From JAPHTQ01 sp050302275 (GTDB taxonomy: Bacteria > Pseudomonadota > Gammaproteobacteria > Thiohalomonadales > Thiohalomonadaceae), in contig JBNLAT010000028.1 in the NCBI GenBank assembly GCA_050302275.1, positions 1 through 39,360 of the forward strand: 39,360 nt of DNA. The letters run 5' to 3'. This document shows positions 1 to 9,850 of the stretch, in pieces (position 1 is the first letter of the stretch; every line of letters begins with the position of its first letter). Under the pieces are notes generated by a model that saw only the letters and a list, made by a program, of their open reading frames with translations, was not told the DNA's origin and did not search any database. The position numbers and the translations under genes were made by a program.

Positions 1-2
1 GT

Positions 3-671
3 CTTGGCGTCAAGATTCGCCAATACTGGTCCACGCCTGCACCGCTCAAGATTCCTACCACACCCGCGCCAACGACCCGTGGCGGCGTGGTGTTCCGTAT
101 GGCACGCGAAGTCGTGCTGTTCGAAAGCCTGTTCAAATCCAATAAATGGATCTGGATCTTCGGCTACCTATTCCACATCGGTCTGGCCCTGGTACTGGTA
201 CGCCATGCGCGTTACTTCGTTTCCGAGCCCGGCATGATCCTGACCTTCCTGCAGCCCTTCGGTATCTATGGCGGTCTCGCCATGGTTGGCGGTCTGTTAG
301 GTCTGTGGGCACGCCGCATTGTTGTCGAGCGTATCCGTTACATCACCGGCCCGTCGGATCATCTGATTCTGGCACTGCTGGTAGGTATCGGTTTCAGTGG
401 TCTGATGATGAAGTTCGTCAAACACACCGACATCGTTGCAGTAAAAGTTTTCTTCCAGAACTGGATGCGTTTCAACTTCAATGAACTGGCACTGCCCGGC
501 GACCCTGCGTTGCTGGTACACCTGTTCCTTGTCGCCGTGTTGATGATCATCTTCCCGCTGAGCAAGCTGCTGCACGCTCCGGGTGTGTTCTTCAGCCCGA
601 GCCGCAATCAGGTCGACAATCCGCGTGAAAAACGTCACCTGGCTGCCTGGGCCGTCGAGCTCGACAAGTAA
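3..671 (+). CDS. dsrM: DsrM, membrane cytochrome b subunit of DsrMKJOP (5' truncated by window edge)
   Basis: NarI-like integral membrane subunit that carries heme b and exchanges electrons with the quinone pool for the DsrMKJOP complex. The frame is open from base 3, so the gene starts left of the window; 222 residues are visible. Hydrophobic segments are seen around IWIFGYLFHIGLALVLVRHA, the GGLAMVGGLLGLW stretch, LILALLVGIGFSGLMMKF and LLVHLFLVAVLMIIF. Histidines in the first and last of these (the FHIG and VHLF positions) are the expected heme ligands by analogy with NarI. An internal ATG at 87 is not the start, because in-frame coding sequence (GVKIRQYWSTPAPLK) precedes it. dsrK follows after 32 bases. 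The dsrK-L-J-O-P order downstream makes the assignment secure. Confidence 0.95.
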   Translation, partial: LGVKIRQYWSTPAPLKIPTTPAPTTRGGVVFRMAREVVLFESLFKSNKWIWIFGYLFHIGLALVLVRHARYFVSEPGMILTFLQPFGIYGGLAMVGGLLGLWARRIVVERIRYITGPSDHLILALLVGIGFSGLMMKFVKHTDIVAVKVFFQNWMRFNFNELALPGDPALLVHLFLVAVLMIIFPLSKLLHAPGVFFSPSRNQVDNPREKRHLAAWAVELDK

Positions 672-703
672 GGCGAAACTGGATCAAGAACGAGGATAAA
701 CGC

Positions 704-2296
704 GTGGCCGATTTCGAAACACCGCAATTCAGGGAATACCCCGCTGTTCCCAACAAACTCGTCAAAGATGCGACTGCGCATCTGAGCCCCTTTATCGCCA
801 AGCCGGATCACAATACCCAACTGGGTTTCCCCGGCGAACTGGTTGATAACTGGGAAGAGAAAGCAATCGACAAGATGGGCGAGCTGCTGAGCAAATATCG
901 CAGCCTGCGCGTCTATCTCGACAGCTGCGTTAAATGCGGCTCCTGCACCGACAAGTGCCACTACTTCCAGGGCACCAGCGACCCGAAAAACATGCCGGTC
1001 GCACGTCAGGATCTGCTGCGCAGCGTCTACCGCCGCTACTTCACCTTTGCCGGTAAATACTTCCCCGGCCTGGTGGGTGCACGCAAGATGACCCGCGAAG
1101 TACTGGATGAGTGGTACAGCTACTTCCACCAGTGCTCACAGTGCCGTCGCTGCTCCGTATTCTGCCCCTACGGTATCGATACCGCAGAGATCTCCATGGC
1201 CGCACGCGAGATCATGGACTCCATCGGTCACGGTCAGAAGTACTGCAACGAAATCCTCGGCAAGGTACAGACCATCGGTAACAACCTCGGTCTGCCCGGC
1301 CCGGCGCTGAAAGCGACCCTGGCCGAATTCTCCGAAGAGATCGAAGAAGACACCGGCCTGCCGGTGAAAATGCCGATCGACGTCAAGGGTGCTGATGTTC
1401 TGCTGATCACCCCGTCGGCTGACTTCTTTGCCGAGCCGCATATCGACGGTCTGATGGGTTACGCCAAAGTCTTCCACGAAGCTGGCATCAACTGGACCCT
1501 CAGCTCCCACGCAGCCGAAGCCGCTAACTTCTCCATGTTCATCGGCTCCTACAGCAACATGAAAGTTGTGGCCGAGCGCATCCGCGAAGCAGCACTGGAG
1601 CTGGGTGTTAAACGCATCATCGTCGGTGAGTGCGGTCACGCCTGGCGCGTTGCCTACTCCTTCTGGAACACCCTCACCGGTGTCGGTGCTGGCGCGGACC
1701 CGAACGACGAATACGCACAAAAGCTGCAGAAGCAACTCGACCCGAGCGTGCCGCAGCCGATGCACATCTGCGAATTCACTCACGACCTGATCCAGAAAGG
1801 CAAACTGAAGTTCGACAAGTCTGCCAACGATCACCGCACCGTCACCTTCCACGACTCATGCAACGTCGCTCGCGGCAGCCGCATGGGCACCATGGAAGGC
1901 GGTCAGTTCATCATCCCACGTGAAGTGATTAAGGCGTGCTGCAACAACTACGTCGACATGGATCCTGAAACCATTATGGAGAAGACCTACTGCTGCGGTG
2001 GCGGTGGTGGTCTGCTCACCGATGACCTGATGGAGATTCGGGTCAAGGGTGCCCTGCCCCGTATGGAGGCCCTCAAAGAGGTTGCCGACGAACGCGGCGT
2101 GAACACCCTGGCAGCCATCTGCGCGATCTGTAAAGCACAGTTCGCCAAGATCCTGCCCTACTACAAGTTCCCGATGCACATGCTGGTCAGCACCCATCAA
2201 CTGGTTGGTGAAGCGCTGATCATGACCGGTTCTAACCAGGAAAAAGCACTTCAGGGTGAAGAGACCGAAGAGGCTGCGGAAGCGGCTGAGGAATAA
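704..2296 (+). CDS. dsrK: DsrK, catalytic HdrD-like iron-sulfur subunit of DsrMKJOP
   Basis: Cytoplasmic subunit related to heterodisulfide reductase HdrD, thought to act on the trisulfide or disulfide of DsrC. It is 530 residues long. Two classical 4Fe-4S motifs are present, CVKCGSCTDKC near residue 75 and CSQCRRCSVFCP near 145. The C-terminal half carries the Cys-rich elements for the special catalytic cluster: FHDSCNVARG, a YCCGGGGG motif and ICAICKAQF. The start is a GTG with GAGGA about 8 bases upstream. The last residues are an acidic Glu/Ala tail. The gene sits between dsrM and dsrL in one operon. Family membership is clear from motifs and context. Confidence 0.97.
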   Translation: MADFETPQFREYPAVPNKLVKDATAHLSPFIAKPDHNTQLGFPGELVDNWEEKAIDKMGELLSKYRSLRVYLDSCVKCGSCTDKCHYFQGTSDPKNMPVARQDLLRSVYRRYFTFAGKYFPGLVGARKMTREVLDEWYSYFHQCSQCRRCSVFCPYGIDTAEISMAAREIMDSIGHGQKYCNEILGKVQTIGNNLGLPGPALKATLAEFSEEIEEDTGLPVKMPIDVKGADVLLITPSADFFAEPHIDGLMGYAKVFHEAGINWTLSSHAAEAANFSMFIGSYSNMKVVAERIREAALELGVKRIIVGECGHAWRVAYSFWNTLTGVGAGADPNDEYAQKLQKQLDPSVPQPMHICEFTHDLIQKGKLKFDKSANDHRTVTFHDSCNVARGSRMGTMEGGQFIIPREVIKACCNNYVDMDPETIMEKTYCCGGGGGLLTDDLMEIRVKGALPRMEALKEVADERGVNTLAAICAICKAQFAKILPYYKFPMHMLVSTHQLVGEALIMTGSNQEKALQGEETEEAAEAAEE

Positions 2297-2371
2297 ACAT
2301 TCCGGTGCGTGCCGTAAGGCACGCGCCATTACCGAACGTAAGACAGATTTCCGGCATAGGAGAGAGTTAAG

Positions 2372-4360
2372 ATGGCAACTTCTAGCGACGACATGAAAAA
2401 GACCCACACTTTCCGTCGTTACAACGACGGTGACGATCAGTGGAACCGCTGGTCCGACGATATCTTCCAGGCTGGCTGGTCACACAAGTGCCCGACCTAT
2501 GTACATCGTACTCCCCCTTGCCAGGGCAGCTGCCCCTCCGGCCACGACATCCGCGGCTGGCTGGACATCGTTCGCGGCGTGGAAAAACCGACCGGCGAAC
2601 TGAGCATGCAGGAATACGCCTTCCGTCGCGCTACCCTCTCCAACCCGTTCCCGTCTGTCATGGGCCGCGTTTGCCCGGCACCGTGTGAAGATGGTTGTAA
2701 CCGCAACATGGTTGAAGACCACGTCGGTATCAACTCCGTTGAGCAGTACATCGGTGATACCGCACTGGCCAACAAATTTGCCTTTGAAGCGGGCGCAGAC
2801 ACCGGCAAGAAAGTCGCCATCATCGGTGGTGGCCCCGGCGGTATGGCAGCAGCCTACCAACTGCGTCGCATGGGTCACGCTGTGACCATCTTCGAAGCCT
2901 TCGAGAACCTGGGCGGCATGATGCGCTACGGTATTCCTGGCTATCGTATGCCGCGCGACGTACTCGACGGCGAAATCCAGCGTATCGTCGACATGGGCGT
3001 AACCGTTAAGACCAACACCCGTGTTGGTAAAGACGTCGCCATGGCGGATATCGAGAAAGAATTCGACGCAGTCGTCTTCGCCATCGGTGCGCAGGCTGGC
3101 CGCGCCCTGCCGATCGACGGCGCCGACGCGATGAACTGCATCACCGGTGTTGCCTTCCTCGCTGCCTTTAACGAAGGCCGCCTGAAGCACGTCTCCGGCA
3201 AGGTACTGGTTATCGGTGGTGGTGATACCTCTATCGACGTTGCCTCCGTTGCCCGTCGTCTCGGTAACATCACTGTTGAGAACGAAAAGGACCGTCCGGA
3301 AAGCGTCATTATCAACCAGACCGCTCACGACGTTGCCGAAACCGCAGCCCGTGAAGGCGCCGACGTTACCCTGATCTCCCGCTCCCCCATCGAGAAGATG
3401 CCGGCTGCCGAGCACGAGATTGAAGACGCCAAGCGCGAAGGTATCGAAATCATCGGTCAACTTTCACCGGTTGGCGTGGTTAAAGGTGCCGACGGTCGTG
3501 CTACCGGCCTGAAGGTGGTCAAGCTGGAAGAAGACGGCAAGACCCCGATTGAAGGTTCCGAGTACGTTATCGAAGCCGCACTGATTGTTGCTGCCATCGG
3601 CCAGACCGGTAACTGGGAAGGCATGGAAGGTTTTGCCAACGACCACAGCCTGATCGATGCCGACAAGCACTTCCAGGTTCCGGGCAAGCCGGGCTTCTTC
3701 GCCATCGGCGACGTTATCCGTCCGCACCTGCTGACCACCGCTATCGGCCACGCCTCTATCGCTGCCGAAAGCATCGACCACTACCTGAAGAACGAAGGCC
3801 AGAAGCCGCGTCCGAAGGTCGACGTTCATCACTGGAACCTGCTGCAGAAGCTGCGTGAAACCGACCACAACCCGGAACAGTTCCACACTCTGACCAAGGA
3901 AGAAGTGAAAAAGGCGGAAGGTTTCGCCAAAGAGATCGACCTGGGTATTCGTGGTACCTCTGAAGAGAACTTCGCAGTACACAACTACGAAGACCGCTCA
4001 CACAGCGAGATCATCCCGGCCGACATGCTGTTCCTCGGACACTTCGCAGATACCCCGCGTAACAAGCGCAAGCACATCGAAGTTTCCGCTGAAGACGTTA
4101 TCGGCAACTTCCAGGAGCGCCTGGTTCCGCTGAGCGAAGAGGAAGCCGTTGCCGAAGCCAAGCGTTGCATGAGCTGCGGTATGTGCTTCGAGTGCGACAA
4201 CTGCGTGGTCTTCTGCCCGCAGGACGCCGTGAAGAAAACACCGCGCAAAGATGCCACTACCGGCCGCTACGTCTACACCGACTACGCGCGCTGCATCGGC
4301 TGCCACATCTGCGCCGATGTCTGTCCGACCGGTTACATCGACATGGGTATGGGCGAATAA
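2372..4360 (+). CDS. dsrL: DsrL, NAD(P)H-linked iron-sulfur flavoprotein
   Basis: Cytoplasmic FAD oxidoreductase of the glutamate-synthase small-subunit type, shown in other sulfur oxidisers to couple DsrAB to NAD(P)H and to be required for sulfur globule oxidation. It is 662 residues long. The N-terminal cysteine region includes PPCQGSCPSGHDI and VCPAPCEDGCNRNM. A first dinucleotide-binding fold starts at VAIIGGGPGGMAAAY (about residue 150), a second nucleotide-binding GGGD(T/S) motif is at VLVIGGGDTSIDVAS, and the FAD-closing motif is FFAIGDV. The C-terminus has two ferredoxin motifs, CMSCGMCFECDNCVVFCP and CIGCHICADVCP. AGGAGAG precedes the ATG. There is a 75-base gap from dsrK and a 9-base gap to dsrJ. 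Confidence 0.96.
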   Translation: MATSSDDMKKTHTFRRYNDGDDQWNRWSDDIFQAGWSHKCPTYVHRTPPCQGSCPSGHDIRGWLDIVRGVEKPTGELSMQEYAFRRATLSNPFPSVMGRVCPAPCEDGCNRNMVEDHVGINSVEQYIGDTALANKFAFEAGADTGKKVAIIGGGPGGMAAAYQLRRMGHAVTIFEAFENLGGMMRYGIPGYRMPRDVLDGEIQRIVDMGVTVKTNTRVGKDVAMADIEKEFDAVVFAIGAQAGRALPIDGADAMNCITGVAFLAAFNEGRLKHVSGKVLVIGGGDTSIDVASVARRLGNITVENEKDRPESVIINQTAHDVAETAAREGADVTLISRSPIEKMPAAEHEIEDAKREGIEIIGQLSPVGVVKGADGRATGLKVVKLEEDGKTPIEGSEYVIEAALIVAAIGQTGNWEGMEGFANDHSLIDADKHFQVPGKPGFFAIGDVIRPHLLTTAIGHASIAAESIDHYLKNEGQKPRPKVDVHHWNLLQKLRETDHNPEQFHTLTKEEVKKAEGFAKEIDLGIRGTSEENFAVHNYEDRSHSEIIPADMLFLGHFADTPRNKRKHIEVSAEDVIGNFQERLVPLSEEEAVAEAKRCMSCGMCFECDNCVVFCPQDAVKKTPRKDATTGRYVYTDYARCIGCHICADVCPTGYIDMGMGE

Positions 4361-4369
4361 GGGGACGTC

Positions 4370-4864
4370 ATGAAGCAACTACAACGGCTTCTCAGCGTAC
4401 TACCGGCCCTGCTGGTGCTGACTCTGTCAGCACCGGTACACGCCGGTGACAAAGAGGGCGGCGTGGGACCCTACATCCCTGCGCCAGTCAAAGGTGAAGA
4501 GTGTGTCGCCGATACCGCCGACATGCGCAAGAACCACATGAAGTATCTGCTCAAACACCGCAACGAGACCCTGCGCGAAGGTATCCGTACCAAGCAGTTC
4601 AGTCTCAAGCAGTGCCTTGAGTGCCACGTACCTGCAGGCGGTGTGCAGCGGACCGGTCACGAAGGCGACCACTTCTGCAAAAACTGCCACATGTACGTCG
4701 GTGTCCGCCTGGACTGCTTCGAGTGTCACAACACCAAGCCGGAGAAGAGTGCTCAGTTCCATCCGCTGGTGACCCCGTCGATGAAGGCGCTGAAATCACA
4801 ACCTGCCGCGGAAATGCTCAACCAGATTGCCGCGGGTGAGACCAACACAGGTGCCATGCAATGA
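4370..4864 (+). CDS. dsrJ: DsrJ, periplasmic triheme cytochrome c
   Basis: Periplasmic electron carrier of the DsrMKJOP complex. It is 164 residues long with an N-terminal signal sequence (hydrophobic core LLSVLPALLVLTLSAP, cleavage expected after HAG or nearby). Exactly three heme sites are visible: CLECH, CKNCH and CFECH. A cysteine at residue 45 (GEECVADT) matches the conserved cysteine that in Allochromatium DsrJ has been proposed as an unusual axial heme ligand. The ATG has GGGGA upstream. The stop overlaps the start of dsrO (ATGA), which suggests translational coupling. The three-heme count and operon position make this secure; the Cys ligation is inferred from the family. Confidence 0.96.
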   Translation: MKQLQRLLSVLPALLVLTLSAPVHAGDKEGGVGPYIPAPVKGEECVADTADMRKNHMKYLLKHRNETLREGIRTKQFSLKQCLECHVPAGGVQRTGHEGDHFCKNCHMYVGVRLDCFECHNTKPEKSAQFHPLVTPSMKALKSQPAAEMLNQIAAGETNTGAMQ

Positions 4865-5631
4865 GTGAGATGAAGCAAACGGATCAGTCGCGCCGCGATT
4901 TCTTCAGCGACGGCGCCAAACTCGCCGCTGCCGTCACCCTGGCTCCCGGCGTGTTGCTCTACGGTGCCGCTCAGGCACGCCCTGCCGATGAGCCTGCCAG
5001 CAGCAAAGTTCGCTGGGGCATGCTGGTCGACACCACCCAGTGTTCCTCTGACTGCAACGCCTGCGTAACCGCCTGCCAGAAAGAGAACGGCTGGGGCGCT
5101 GCAGGTTCCGCGCACGAAGAACACTCCAACGACGCACAGAAATCACAGTGGATTCGCAAAGTCGAACTGCGCAACATCAGCACCGGCCACGTTCAGTCGC
5201 TGCCGATGATGTGCCAGCACTGCGAGAACCCGCCCTGCGTAGACGTCTGCCCCACCGGTGCTTCCATGAAGCGTGCCGATGGCATCGTCCTGGTGGATCG
5301 TCACATCTGCATCGGCTGCCGTTACTGCATGATGGCCTGCCCCTACAAGGCCCGCTCCTTCGTTCACGAAGAGCTGCACAACCAGAGCCCCAACGCCCCG
5401 CGCGGCAAGGGCACGGTTGAGTCCTGCACCCTTTGCGTTCACAAGCTGGATAACGGTGACGGCACCACTGCCTGTGCCGAGGCCTGCAACGCAAGCGGCA
5501 ACAAGGCGATCCTGGTCGGCGACCTGAACGATCCCAACAGCGAGATCGCCCAGGCCGTGGCCCGCTATACCACCACCCAGGTGCGCGCCGATCTGAACCT
5601 CAACACCGGCGTCCGCTATCGCGGTATCTGA
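4861..5631 (+). CDS. dsrO: DsrO, periplasmic Tat-exported ferredoxin-like subunit
   Basis: Electron-transfer subunit with several 4Fe-4S clusters, expected to pass electrons between DsrJ and the membrane protein DsrP in the periplasm. It is 256 residues long. The N-terminus has a Tat-type signal (SRRDFF followed by a hydrophobic stretch ending at GAAQARP). Four cysteine groups are visible: CSSDCNACVTAC, CQHCENPPCVDVCP, CIGCRYCMMACP and CTLCVHK. The order and spacing are those of the DmsB/NrfC-like family. Its start overlaps the dsrJ stop by four bases, and dsrP follows after 15 bases. Confidence 0.96.
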   Translation: MSEMKQTDQSRRDFFSDGAKLAAAVTLAPGVLLYGAAQARPADEPASSKVRWGMLVDTTQCSSDCNACVTACQKENGWGAAGSAHEEHSNDAQKSQWIRKVELRNISTGHVQSLPMMCQHCENPPCVDVCPTGASMKRADGIVLVDRHICIGCRYCMMACPYKARSFVHEELHNQSPNAPRGKGTVESCTLCVHKLDNGDGTTACAEACNASGNKAILVGDLNDPNSEIAQAVARYTTTQVRADLNLNTGVRYRGI

Positions 5632-5646
5632 GAGGAAAGGTAGAAG

Positions 5647-6855
5647 ATGAAAAAACCACTCTTTACACAAATCGGTGCAGGCGCAGGTTTCTACACCCTG
5701 CTTCTGGCTCTCGGTGCAGTGATTGCCGTCGGCATGCTGGCGGTCCTATACATGGAGCACAACGGCCACTGGGTCACTGGCATGAGCAACCAGATCGTCT
5801 GGGGCATGCCGCACGTGTTCGCCATCTTCCTCATCGTTGCCGCATCAGGCGCGCTGAACGTCGCCTCCATCGGCTCGGTCTTCGGTAAGAAGATCTACAA
5901 GCCGCTGGCGCCGCTCTCCGGCCTGCTCGCCATCACCCTGCTACTTGGTGGCCTGACCATCCTGGTGCTCGACCTGGGCCGTCCGGATCGACTCATCGTT
6001 GCGATGACTCATTACAACTTCAAGTCGATCTTCGCCTGGAACATCATTCTCTATAATGGTTTCCTCGGCCTGGTCATCGTCTATCTGTGGACCATGATGG
6101 AAAAGCGGATGAACCGCTACACCCCGGCAGCCGGTCTCGCCGCCTTCGTCTGGCGTCTGATCCTGACCACTGGTACCGGTTCTATCTTCGGCTTCCTGGT
6201 AGCACGCGCCGGTTACGACGCCGCGATCATGGCACCGATGTTCATCGTCATGTCTTTCTCCTTCGGTCTGGCGATCTTCCTGCTGGTGCTGATGGCCACC
6301 TACAAGGTGACCAATCGTCCGCTGGGTGATGTGATCCTCAAGCGACTGAAAAACCTGCTCGGCGTGTTCATCGCCGGTGCGGTCTACTTCGTCGCCGCGA
6401 TGCACCTGACCAACCTTTACGCCACCGAACACCACGGCGTAGAAGCCTTCATCCTGCGTGATGGCGGCATCTACACCAGCCTGTTCTGGTACGGCTACAT
6501 CCTGCTCGGCACCATCGTACCGCTGGCCCTGCTCTACGGCCCCACCGGTATGAAGCGCGGCTCGATCACCCTCGCCTCCCTGCTGACCGTACTCGGCGGC
6601 TTCGCGATGATCTACGTCATCGTCATCGGTGGCCAGGCTTATCCGCTGCAGATGTTCCCGGGTTATGAGATGACCAGCACCTTTGAGGGCGCCGTTAACT
6701 CGTCACTGTATGTCTACAGCCCGACCATCTACGAAACCCTGTTGGGCTTCGCCGGTGTCGCCCTTACTTTGGCTTTAACTGTGGTAGCAATGAAAAACCT
6801 GCGATTCCTGCCGGCCAGTTTGGCAGATGCTGAGGTTGATCCTCACGCGAAATAA
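5647..6855 (+). CDS. dsrP: DsrP, NrfD-like membrane subunit of DsrMKJOP
   Basis: Polytopic inner-membrane protein of the NrfD/PsrC family that interacts with quinones and anchors DsrO. It is 402 residues long with about ten hydrophobic segments spread along its whole length, beginning at FYTLLLALGAVIAVGMLAVLY. The conserved DLGRPDR motif follows LLGGLTILVL, at about residue 110, and is typical of this family. GAGGAAAGG lies upstream of the ATG. It is the last gene before a strong terminator at 6889-6925, so the dsr transcript ends here and dsrN/dsrR are not co-transcribed with it, unlike in Allochromatium vinosum. Confidence 0.96.
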   Translation: MKKPLFTQIGAGAGFYTLLLALGAVIAVGMLAVLYMEHNGHWVTGMSNQIVWGMPHVFAIFLIVAASGALNVASIGSVFGKKIYKPLAPLSGLLAITLLLGGLTILVLDLGRPDRLIVAMTHYNFKSIFAWNIILYNGFLGLVIVYLWTMMEKRMNRYTPAAGLAAFVWRLILTTGTGSIFGFLVARAGYDAAIMAPMFIVMSFSFGLAIFLLVLMATYKVTNRPLGDVILKRLKNLLGVFIAGAVYFVAAMHLTNLYATEHHGVEAFILRDGGIYTSLFWYGYILLGTIVPLALLYGPTGMKRGSITLASLLTVLGGFAMIYVIVIGGQAYPLQMFPGYEMTSTFEGAVNSSLYVYSPTIYETLLGFAGVALTLALTVVAMKNLRFLPASLADAEVDPHAK

Positions 6856-6888
6856 GAAGCAGGTAGTTTAGGCAGTACTGTAGTACGC

Positions 6889-6925
6889 AACACCGATGTG
6901 GTTTAGGCCCATCGGTGTTTTTTTT
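6889..6925 (+). terminator. Rho-independent terminator of the dsr operon
   Basis: Ten-base-pair stem AACACCGATG / CATCGGTGTT around an 11-base loop, followed by an unbroken run of T. It lies 33 bases after the dsrP stop. The 236 bases from here to the next start hold no recognisable gene. Confidence 0.92.
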
Positions 6926-7161
6926 GCATATAAGCGGTTCTACGGGCAAAATCTAGCTATACCCCTTGTACTGACATGGAGAACAAATATCATGGATTCG
7001 CCTCATTTCCTCTCTTCTTACACAGTCAATAACGGAATTTGTCGATAAATAGTGTCGACATTGGTGGCTCGCGCACCGGACAAGGACGAACGAAATAATA
7101 TATGGATGTTTCCTGCAAGTTTCCCCAGCCTATGCGCTATAACATCTAGATTCCCAGTTAT

Positions 7162-9795
7162 ATGGCTAAACAAACCAGTGGGTACACGGCCCCAGCCAAA
7201 CTGACACCGCCGGAAATTACACAGTACTTTCCCAGGCACAAACTTTTTGGCACCCTTCAAGAACTTATTACATCACCGAGAAGGATCTGGATCAGTGCGC
7301 CTGGCGGTGCAGGAAAAACTACGCTAATACGTTCATTTCTGACTGACGACCCTCGGCCCATTGTCTGGTATCAGGTCGATCGAGAAGACCATGATCCGGC
7401 AGCAGTGTTCTTCTATCTTGCCCATGCGGCAAAAACACACAACAGTGAGATGAGGCCCTTACCGGTACTTTCCCCGGAGTATCTGCCCAATCTGTCTGTT
7501 TTCTGCCGGAATTACTTTCGGGACTTTTTTGCTTACTTTCCAGATGGCTGCGTTCTGGTATTTGATGATTTACAGGAAGGTCCTGGCGAAGAGACCTTTG
7601 GTGACATACTGGCTGCTGCAATAGCCGAACTTTCACCAAACTCAACCCTGTTCATTATCAGTCGGGAAGAGCCCTACCCCTGTTTTGCCAAGGCAAGAAT
7701 GAACCAGTCGCTGGCACATTTAGGCTGGGCGGAACTTCGTTTATCAACTGATGATGCCAGGAACTTTCTTGACTGGGCAAAACTGCCAGACTCACCGTCA
7801 CCTGATCCTGACAGGGCCTACGAACTTACTCAGGGCTGGCTGGCGGGTTTATTACTGTTTCTTGAAACAGTGGAAAAGCGAGAACCTATACGGGAGTTTT
7901 CCCCCGAACGTACCGGACTACTGTTTGATTATTTTGCCGAAGAGATATTCACCCGACTTCCAGAAACAACCCAAAACTTTCTTTTAATTTGCGCCTTGCC
8001 CCCAAGTATCGATACCCATCTGGCCGAAAAACTCTCTGGCAACCCTGAGGCAAGAAATATCCTGCGCAAACTGGTACGTGAAAATCATTTCACTTTCCGC
8101 ATATCAACCTCACCTGAGGCTTACCGCTTCCATCCCCTCTTTCGCCATTTTTTACTGAATCGTGCGGAAACAGAACTTGATCACCATTCACTGGGTTCGA
8201 TAAGAAAGGATGCAGCAAGCCTACTTATTGCAGAGGGGCAGGCTGAACCTGCTGCAAAACTGCTGATCGATGCCCAGGCATGGCCTAACTTGACGGAACT
8301 AATTGCCAATCAGGCAGAGTCCCTGCTCAAACAGGGACGTTTTCAGACCTTGCTAAAATGGCTGGACGCAATACCTCAGGACTACCGCTACGCAGCACCA
8401 TGGCTATGTTACTGGCGGGGTGCCTGCCTGATGGCTGTAAAACCATCTGCATCACTAGCAGATCTTACCCGCGCCTACGAGATATTTACGCAAGATGATG
8501 ATGCTGTCGGTGCCATGATGACCTGGACCATGGCCATTAATGCCATCATCTTCGACTGGAACGATTACGCTGAACTTGATCGCTGGATCGACTATTTTGA
8601 CCAACTGCGTGAACGCTACCCTGAGTATCCATCGCCACAGATTGAGGCCATGATGGTGCAAGGTATCGTCAGAACCCTAACCTGGCGACAACCTGGACGA
8701 GCGGATTTGCGTATATGGATTAAGCGACTCCACGAACTGGCTGTGAGCAGCAACAACAGCGATTTCCGTCTGATTGCGGGCAGTAATCTGGTTTTTTACC
8801 ATGCCCTGATCGGCGATTTGGCTGTGGCGCGTTCTCTGGTCGAACTCCTTAACAGCGACCTGAACTCAACATTTGTAGAGCCGCTAAAAAAACTGGTTTG
8901 GCTTTCTATTCGAGGCATTCTGGGCTGGATGCTGCTGGACAGACAATGCTGCCTGGATACGCTTGAAAAAGGCCAGGCAATCATTGAACAAAGCGGTATC
9001 CATGTCATGGATCTACGTTTCTATGGGCAGGTTATCACTCTGGGACTTAGCAGTGGCGACCTATCCCTGGCCAAGCAACAGCTTGAGGCACTACAAGCTG
9101 CACCAATCACTGCAGCGCTGGACCACTCCCACTCCGCTTTGCTGCTGGCGGATTATCACCTTTTGCAAGGCGACACCCCCAAAGCTATCGCTCTGGGGGA
9201 ATTGGCCGTCAAACGCTCAGAAGATGGTGGCAGTCCTGTTCTTAAAGCCTTCAGCATGTCCGGTTTAATTCAGGCTTTGTATCTGGGCGGAGAGCTTGAA
9301 CGGGCGGATGAACTTCTGCAGGAAGCATTAATTCTGTTCCGTGACATGAACTACTTTAATTGTTATTACGAAATTCTGGCCGCGTTCTTATATCTGGAGA
9401 AAGATGAGAAAAAAACCGGCATGGAGCTACTACGTAAAGGCCTTGGCCATGCCGCACATCAGGGTTACCTCAACTTTCACTCCTGGCATAACGAGATAAT
9501 GACCAAAGTCTGCCGCGAAGCACACGTTGCGGATATCGAGGTTGACTATGTTACTCGTTTGGCCGAAATTCATCAGCTCGACATCACTCCCCCTGATCGT
9601 CCCAGCTTATCGGCCAAAGAAATTAAGATTCTAACCTGGGTCCAGGCAGGGAAAACCTCTCCAGAGATTGCTGTCATTCAGGGCATCAGCGAAAGAACTG
9701 TAAATTTCCACATCGGTAACATCCTACGCAAACTGAACGTTGCCAGCCGCTCGCAAGCCGTTGCCATTGCCATGCAACTGGGCATCATCAACTAG
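7162..9795 (+). CDS. MalT/AlkS-like STAND ATPase transcription activator with C-terminal LuxR HTH
   Basis: Large one-component regulator of 877 residues. The N-terminal NTPase has a Walker A motif GGAGKTT at residues 48-54 and a Walker B-like stretch CVLVFDDLQ near 130. The middle 400 residues are helical and repeat-like, as in the TPR-type signal-sensing region of MalT. The C-terminus is a LuxR/GerE helix-turn-helix (about 812-875), recognisable from LSAKEIKILTWVQAGKTSPE and SERTVNFHIGNILRKL. Such proteins oligomerise on ATP and inducer binding and activate nearby promoters. No good ribosome binding site is seen before the ATG, so the start is less certain. The next gene on the same strand is a repeat lipoprotein 156 bases downstream, a plausible target. 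The inducer is unknown. Confidence 0.88.
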   Translation: MAKQTSGYTAPAKLTPPEITQYFPRHKLFGTLQELITSPRRIWISAPGGAGKTTLIRSFLTDDPRPIVWYQVDREDHDPAAVFFYLAHAAKTHNSEMRPLPVLSPEYLPNLSVFCRNYFRDFFAYFPDGCVLVFDDLQEGPGEETFGDILAAAIAELSPNSTLFIISREEPYPCFAKARMNQSLAHLGWAELRLSTDDARNFLDWAKLPDSPSPDPDRAYELTQGWLAGLLLFLETVEKREPIREFSPERTGLLFDYFAEEIFTRLPETTQNFLLICALPPSIDTHLAEKLSGNPEARNILRKLVRENHFTFRISTSPEAYRFHPLFRHFLLNRAETELDHHSLGSIRKDAASLLIAEGQAEPAAKLLIDAQAWPNLTELIANQAESLLKQGRFQTLLKWLDAIPQDYRYAAPWLCYWRGACLMAVKPSASLADLTRAYEIFTQDDDAVGAMMTWTMAINAIIFDWNDYAELDRWIDYFDQLRERYPEYPSPQIEAMMVQGIVRTLTWRQPGRADLRIWIKRLHELAVSSNNSDFRLIAGSNLVFYHALIGDLAVARSLVELLNSDLNSTFVEPLKKLVWLSIRGILGWMLLDRQCCLDTLEKGQAIIEQSGIHVMDLRFYGQVITLGLSSGDLSLAKQQLEALQAAPITAALDHSHSALLLADYHLLQGDTPKAIALGELAVKRSEDGGSPVLKAFSMSGLIQALYLGGELERADELLQEALILFRDMNYFNCYYEILAAFLYLEKDEKKTGMELLRKGLGHAAHQGYLNFHSWHNEIMTKVCREAHVADIEVDYVTRLAEIHQLDITPPDRPSLSAKEIKILTWVQAGKTSPEIAVIQGISERTVNFHIGNILRKLNVASRSQAVAIAMQLGIIN

Positions 9796-9850
9796 CATCC
9801 CTCTCCACATCGTATTGATTAGTCATTGTTTTTTAGAAAACCGACAACAC